From: Methanobacterium sp. UBA44
Lineage (GTDB): Archaea; Methanobacteriota; Methanobacteria; Methanobacteriales; Methanobacteriaceae
Direction: 5' to 3'
DNA: 64,000 nt
Assembly: GCA_002494885.1 (NCBI GenBank)
Contig: DACV01000002.1
Location: 357,839-421,838, forward strand
Shown: one piece after another, positions 59,938 to 64,000 of the stretch
How positions within the stretch are numbered: the first letter of the stretch is position 1
Layout of the letters: every line of letters begins with the position of its first letter
Program-made: the position numbers and the translations under genes
The notes under the pieces: generated by a model
Seen by the model: only the letters and a program-made list of their open reading frames with translations
Databases searched by the model: none
What the model was told of the DNA's origin: nothing

Positions 59938-60948
59938 ATGTTAAACAATTTTGTAAGATGTATGAATAAAGCGGGTATTTTTGACTTCTATGGTAATTTA
60001 AGACGAAAAATAACAAAATCCCAAATTAGCATATTAGCATATCATAGAGTGGGCCCACAAACTGATGGATGGTCTCTTAATCCGCTGTGTGAAAAGATAT
60101 TTGATTATCATATTAATTACCTTAGCAGAAATTTCAAAATAGTTTCACTTAGCAACCTGAGTGAAATGATTAAAAATGGGAATGTTCCTGAAAAAGCAGT
60201 TGTAATAACATTTGATGATGGATATAAGGACAATTATGAATTTGCTTTTCCTATTTTAAAAAAATATAACGCTCCTGCCACTGTATTTCTGGCTACAGGA
60301 CCTGTTGAAGAAAAAAATTTATTCTGGTGGGATAAGATAAACTATGCCCTATTTCATACCGACATGGAATCTATTGATCTAAACAATATAGGGGCTTATC
60401 AGTTATGTTGTAATGAAGATAAATTATTAACAGGATTAAATATTCAAGAAAAATTAAAAAAAATGGATAATAACAAAAAAGAAACAGTAATAGCGGAATT
60501 AATTGATTTAACTGATGTAAATATCCCTGAAAAATTAGGTAAAAAATATCTTTTATCATGGAATGAAATTAAAAAAATGAATAGAAATGGTATCGAATTT
60601 GGTTCTCATACAGTAACTCATCCTATTTTAACCAATGTTAGTCTTGATAAAGCAAAATGGGAACTAATAAACTCTAAAAAATGCATAGAAGAAAATTTAG
60701 GAACAGAAGTTGAATCTTTTGCCTATCCCAATGGTGATTTCAATACAAAATTATCATCTTTAGTGGAAAATACTGGTTATACTTCTTCTGTTTCAGTTTT
60801 CCCTATGCAACTTTTAAAGAATTCAATTAATCAATTATATAAGTTAAGTAGGATAAATGCAAATATTAAAGATTTTAACATACTGAAATTGTATTTATGT
60901 GGATTAAGAGGGGATATAAATACATTTTTCAATAGAAACGGGTTTTAA
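59938..60948 (+). CDS. Polysaccharide deacetylase (NodB/CE4)
   Basis: A 336-residue enzyme with the NodB core: ILAYHRVGP near residue 32, TFDDGYKDN (T91-N99, catalytic D93 and metal D94) and the metal histidines in GSHTVTHP near 228. It removes N-acetyl groups from sugars. The ATG at 59938 lies five bases after AGGTGA; the ATG at 59920 lies before this SD. No signal peptide is obvious, so it may act inside the cell on lipid-linked intermediates. Confidence 0.87.
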   Translation: MLNNFVRCMNKAGIFDFYGNLRRKITKSQISILAYHRVGPQTDGWSLNPLCEKIFDYHINYLSRNFKIVSLSNLSEMIKNGNVPEKAVVITFDDGYKDNYEFAFPILKKYNAPATVFLATGPVEEKNLFWWDKINYALFHTDMESIDLNNIGAYQLCCNEDKLLTGLNIQEKLKKMDNNKKETVIAELIDLTDVNIPEKLGKKYLLSWNEIKKMNRNGIEFGSHTVTHPILTNVSLDKAKWELINSKKCIEENLGTEVESFAYPNGDFNTKLSSLVENTGYTSSVSVFPMQLLKNSINQLYKLSRINANIKDFNILKLYLCGLRGDINTFFNRNGF

Positions 60949-61000
60949 ATTTTAAAATATGGTTTAATTACTAAAGTGGAATTTAAAATTTGATATTATA

Positions 61001-61480
61001 CTACACTAAATTGAAATAATTTTTTTTATTGTACTTTTTATAAGCTAAATATACAGATAAAGCCAGAATAATTGAAACTATGGTAATATTAAAGTCGGTG
61101 ACAGAAATAATGCCTATCTGGAATTTTAATGGACTAAATGGATAAAAGATTTCCATCCCCCCGCTAAATAATAATAAATCAAGGGCATAATGAGAACTTA
61201 TCCCCATAATTAAGAATAAGAAAATTGATTTTCTATTTACAAAAAAAAGGGAAATTATAGCGGCAATTAATATGGATCCAATGGGTAGGTGTATTGGATT
61301 TAGAAAATCATGCATATAGATTCCAAATGAATCTAATAATAAAGTTATTTTATATATATCGGGAATTAGAGCTCCAAATATTACTATGGCGGAATTGGAT
61401 TGACTGAATTGTTTGAATCTGAATCCTAAAATAGTAGTTAAACTCCAGGCAACTAATACATGTGCAATCCAGTCCGGCAT
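61001..61480 (-). CDS. DUF457/YdjM-type membrane metal-dependent hydrolase
   Basis: A 159-residue membrane protein with four to five helices. Acidic and His motifs sit at their ends: MPDWIAH at the N terminus, LIPDIYK near 40 and SSHYALDLLL near 96. This is the pattern of the YdjM/DUF457 family of predicted membrane hydrolases. Its SD (AGGAGAAAATAA) overlaps the end of the upstream gene, whose stop directly abuts this ATG. Confidence 0.8.
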   Translation of the reverse strand: MPDWIAHVLVAWSLTTILGFRFKQFSQSNSAIVIFGALIPDIYKITLLLDSFGIYMHDFLNPIHLPIGSILIAAIISLFFVNRKSIFLFLIMGISSHYALDLLLFSGGMEIFYPFSPLKFQIGIISVTDFNITIVSIILALSVYLAYKKYNKKNYFNLV

Positions 61481-61924
61481 TTATTTTCTCCTAATGATTA
61501 GTATTTTTTTAGGATTAAATTTCCAGTATCTTAAAAATACTGTCAAAAAAATAATCGATGCAAATAAGGATCTAAAAAAAACATCTAAGACATCTTCACT
61601 TTTAAATTTCATCATTTTAATAATAATTACTTCGTTATTTGAATTTAATGTACCCAAAATATAAATACCAGTATCTAAACTTATTTTCAGGTTTGTTTTT
61701 ACATGATATGCAGTTTTATCTCTAACATTGTAAATTTCGAAACCATCTTTATATATATCGGTTACATGACCATATAGGAGAATCTGGTTTTCTGAATAAC
61801 CAGTTAATAGGTTAATAACTGAATTATCTTGATAATAACCCTCAGATGCATAGTTATAGCATAATAAATAGAGCATTGATAAGAAAATTATTCCTAAAAT
61901 TAATCGATTAGGTTTCAGTTTCAT
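61481..61924 (-). CDS. Membrane protein with an external beta domain, unknown
   Basis: A 147-residue protein with a helix at about residues 8-25, an external segment that reads as a small beta barrel (ILLYGHVTDIYKDGFEIYNV and YHVKTNLKISLDTGIYILGTL), and a second helix at about 115-133 with a basic tail. The middle looks like an OB fold, but I cannot name the family. It is translationally coupled to the DUF457 gene. Confidence 0.6.
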   Translation of the reverse strand: MKLKPNRLILGIIFLSMLYLLCYNYASEGYYQDNSVINLLTGYSENQILLYGHVTDIYKDGFEIYNVRDKTAYHVKTNLKISLDTGIYILGTLNSNNEVIIIKMMKFKSEDVLDVFFRSLFASIIFLTVFLRYWKFNPKKILIIRRK

Positions 61925-61983
61925 TTTAATACTTCAAATTTATTTTAATTAAAATAGATTTCATTAATATCAGCAAAATTTTA

Positions 61984-62211
61984 TTATAAAGTTGATAGCA
62001 CTGTAATTGCTTTATATGCTACTATAACCATGAAAACTAATGTTAACGGAACTATTGTAATGTTTATTATATTCATAACAAACTGAATTTTCTTATTTTC
62101 GTTTATATCTCCACTGAATACTTCTTTAAAAACTAAAAAGGATATTAAGACAATTCCAATTATTAGACCATTATTAATTATGTTTGTAGTTATTGTGTTT
62201 ATAGTAACCAT
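61984..62211 (-). CDS. Small two-span membrane protein
   Basis: A 75-residue protein with two hydrophobic segments (about residues 12-29 and 46-68) separated by a polar loop (SGDINENKKIQFVMN). SD AGGTGTTTTCACATT is good, so the gene is probably real. Function unknown. It is the second gene of a leftward series of four envelope proteins. Confidence 0.65.
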   Translation of the reverse strand: MVTINTITTNIINNGLIIGIVLISFLVFKEVFSGDINENKKIQFVMNIINITIVPLTLVFMVIVAYKAITVLSTL

Positions 62212-62428
62212 AATGTGAAAACACCTATATTATTTTATAATACGTTTTATTAATAGTTTATTATTATAAATAATTAAATATTTCCCATGTATTTTATTAA
62301 AAGCCAGTAATGGTATTTTAATTTTCTTTATTAGAAAACATTAAGCTATTCATTAAAGTCCATATCAAATCAATATTACTACTGAGATTAAGGTAAGTTT
62401 ATTCTAAATTGATCTAGATGTTTAAATT

Positions 62429-63274
62429 TTAATTAACATTAATCTGCAGATATAGATACCTGTAAACATTCTTATCATCTGGAAGCTTATACAACAAAAA
62501 TTCCAGTTTTTGATTTTGACCAGCATTTGATGTTACAAAGGTGAATGGGATTTCTTTCTTCTCATTATCCATCAGGAAAATTTCATCATCTCTTAGAACT
62601 GCATCGTTAATTTTAACTATAAGTCTGTAGGTTGTATTGGCTGCTTCATGATTTACAATTCCAATAATTACTTTTCCACTTTCTCCTGTAATTAAATTAG
62701 TTGGATAGTTATCAGCCTTTCCATCAGAGCCTAAAATATAAAATTCAGTGAATTTTTCATTATCTTCAGGTGATGTAATGATGTATGCTGTTGTAGATAT
62801 AATAATTACGATGAATATAACCATAACAATGAAAATAATCTTATCTCTTTGAGATTTGGCATTAAATGATGATTTAAAGTTTTTTAAGAACTCATTGAAT
62901 TTAAAGTTAAATCTTTCAGAAACCTGTTTTCTCCTTAAAAAGGATATGGGTTGCATAAAAAGGGTAAATGCAGAAATTAGGATTAAAATTGAGGTTAATC
63001 TGGTTTCAGAAGGGATGTAAATTAATAGTAAGCCAATTAAAATCGTAATTCCAATACTAAATATAAAACTAAATACTAGACGCTTAATATTTTTTAAATC
63101 ATTCTTTCTTGGGAAGAAAATTGTTATAATGGAATAACCAGGTAAAAACAACATCAATAAATATCCCAGTATACTTCCTATAAAATTATTATTCGGTCCA
63201 AATATAAGGAATATTAAACTAAAAACAGCTAATAAAGTCACAAGCAAAATATCAGTGTTGTATAGTTTTTTCAT
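62429..63274 (-). CDS. DUF1616 family membrane protein
   Basis: A 281-residue protein: four N-terminal helices (about residues 9-30, 33-52, 67-88, 92-110) with the DUF1616 signature GSILGYLLMLFLPGYSI, a basic cytoplasmic loop, a fifth helix near 145-165, and an external beta domain (KVIIGIVNHEAANTTYRLIVKIND) ending the protein. The family is frequent next to archaeal glycosylation genes, in agreement with the locus here. SD AAGGATCAAA. Confidence 0.85.
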   Translation of the reverse strand: MKKLYNTDILLVTLLAVFSLIFLIFGPNNNFIGSILGYLLMLFLPGYSIITIFFPRKNDLKNIKRLVFSFIFSIGITILIGLLLIYIPSETRLTSILILISAFTLFMQPISFLRRKQVSERFNFKFNEFLKNFKSSFNAKSQRDKIIFIVMVIFIVIIISTTAYIITSPEDNEKFTEFYILGSDGKADNYPTNLITGESGKVIIGIVNHEAANTTYRLIVKINDAVLRDDEIFLMDNEKKEIPFTFVTSNAGQNQKLEFLLYKLPDDKNVYRYLYLQINVN

Positions 63275-64000
63275 TTTGATCCTTCGTTATAATAATGCGT
63301 TAAATTGCTTATTATTTAGGCTTACCCATCCAAATTATATCATGATATAATATCTATATGAATAAAGTTTTTGTAGCCAAATAATTAAAAATTTATCACT
63401 TTTAGTTTTTAATATGCGCTATTTTAGATGTCTCTGTATTCTATTCATTAATAGACTCACTTGAGCATTAATTTACATAATGTTTGTATTACGAAATATA
63501 AATAACTTACTGATTTTTTATAATGATTTTGATAATAGTTTATAATTGATTTAATTAAAAATGGATTAAAAAACTATATAAAAGAAAATTTCCATTAAAA
63601 AAGAATTACAATTTATTTTTACATTATAATCATGGATTTTTATGAAAAATTAGATTAGTTCTACTATAAAATGTTATTTCCTATCATTATTTAAAGTGAA
63701 ATTGAATATGTTAATAAAATTGAAGTGTTTCAAATCTTAAAAATAAAAAAATTGATTTAAGTTAATGTCATTTGTTTTATTGGTCCGTAGTTGTTTCGTT
63801 GGATTCTGTTAGTATATATTCAATGTCTGCCATTGTTTGTATGTTTTTGTGTATAAGATTTTTTAATCAAATCCCTTATTATATACTGGGGATCATTTAT
63901 TTAGTTTGAATAAAAAAAAGAAAAAAAAGTGTTTTTTTTCATGTTTTGGATACATATATTCTAGTACTGCTAACCCAGTTATTGTGTTCATTTGATTCGG
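63275..64000. other. Gene-poor end of the window
   Basis: 726 bases with no supported gene. The left part is A/T-rich and should carry the DUF1616 promoter. Around 63775-63860 the minus strand reads NLIHKNIQTMADIEYILTES and a few further residues before a stop, out of frame with a possible QYIIRDLIKK upstream. This could be the tail of a decayed gene. Poly-A and poly-T runs lie at 63910-63940. Confidence 0.35.

Noticed and set aside
63775..63900. Gene remnant at the right edge of the window
   Set aside because: A few protein-like words can be read on the minus strand, but they change frame and have no family signature; the context is cut by the window end.

Overview
The window is a chromosomal segment of an AT-rich methanogenic archaeon, almost certainly a Methanobacterium or close relative (Methanobacteriales). 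The evidence is archaeal: glycerol-1-phosphate dehydrogenase (egsA), cyclic 2,3-diphosphoglycerate synthetase (cpgS), the F420 enzyme CofC, the archaeal aromatic route (ADTH synthase plus dehydroquinate synthase II), PriS/PriL, NurA-HerA-Mre11-Rad50, class III signal peptide pilins, and several methanogen families of unknown function (UPF0179, UPF0058, DUF530, DUF131, DUF4013, DUF1616). Most genes carry clear Shine-Dalgarno (SD) sites of the GGTGA or GGAGG type, which I used to correct many starts.

Layout. 1-876: end of a phenylacetate-CoA ligase and an ACT protein, separated by a structured repeat. 906-5447: mntP, thiD-cofC, a secreted protein, proS and an unannotated 30-residue basic protein. 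5786-12988: housekeeping genes (egsA, rpiA, cpgS, hisD, aspS). 13163-15938: a DUF4013 membrane protein, a broken membrane gene, a flavoprotein and a PRC-barrel protein. 16215-21724: methyltransferase, the two aromatic-pathway genes, an HPr-kinase-like ATPase, thpR and cca. 21728-24019: primase. 24374-32910: metG, DUF530, an AT-hook/HTH protein, an MraY/AglH-like transferase, two pilin-like genes, THUMP and unknown proteins, galE. 33426-36137: secreted and small stress or transport genes. 36433-43097: the rad50/mre11/herA/nurA operon, read leftward. 43391-52039: MFS exporter, rubrerythrin and desulfoferrodoxin, lipoprotein, RecJ-like COG1107 nuclease, PIN protein, CNNM/CBS protein. 52719-60948: a surface polysaccharide locus (flippase, Glf, two galactofuranosyltransferase-like enzymes, two GNAT paralogues, a FemAB-like protein, a deacetylase). 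61001-63274: membrane proteins. The final 726 bases carry no gene I can support.

Points that stand out: (1) a two-module structured repeat sits between co-directional genes at two places about 41.5 kb apart, with one module in opposite orientations and SD-like sequences on both flanks; (2) two genes have good SD sites but seem to begin at AUA and AUU; (3) an HPr-kinase-like protein lies in an RNA-processing neighbourhood with no PTS gene in view; (4) several unannotated small proteins and gene remnants are present. I saw no tRNA, rRNA, CRISPR array or intact insertion sequence. All family assignments come from reading motifs; no search was run.
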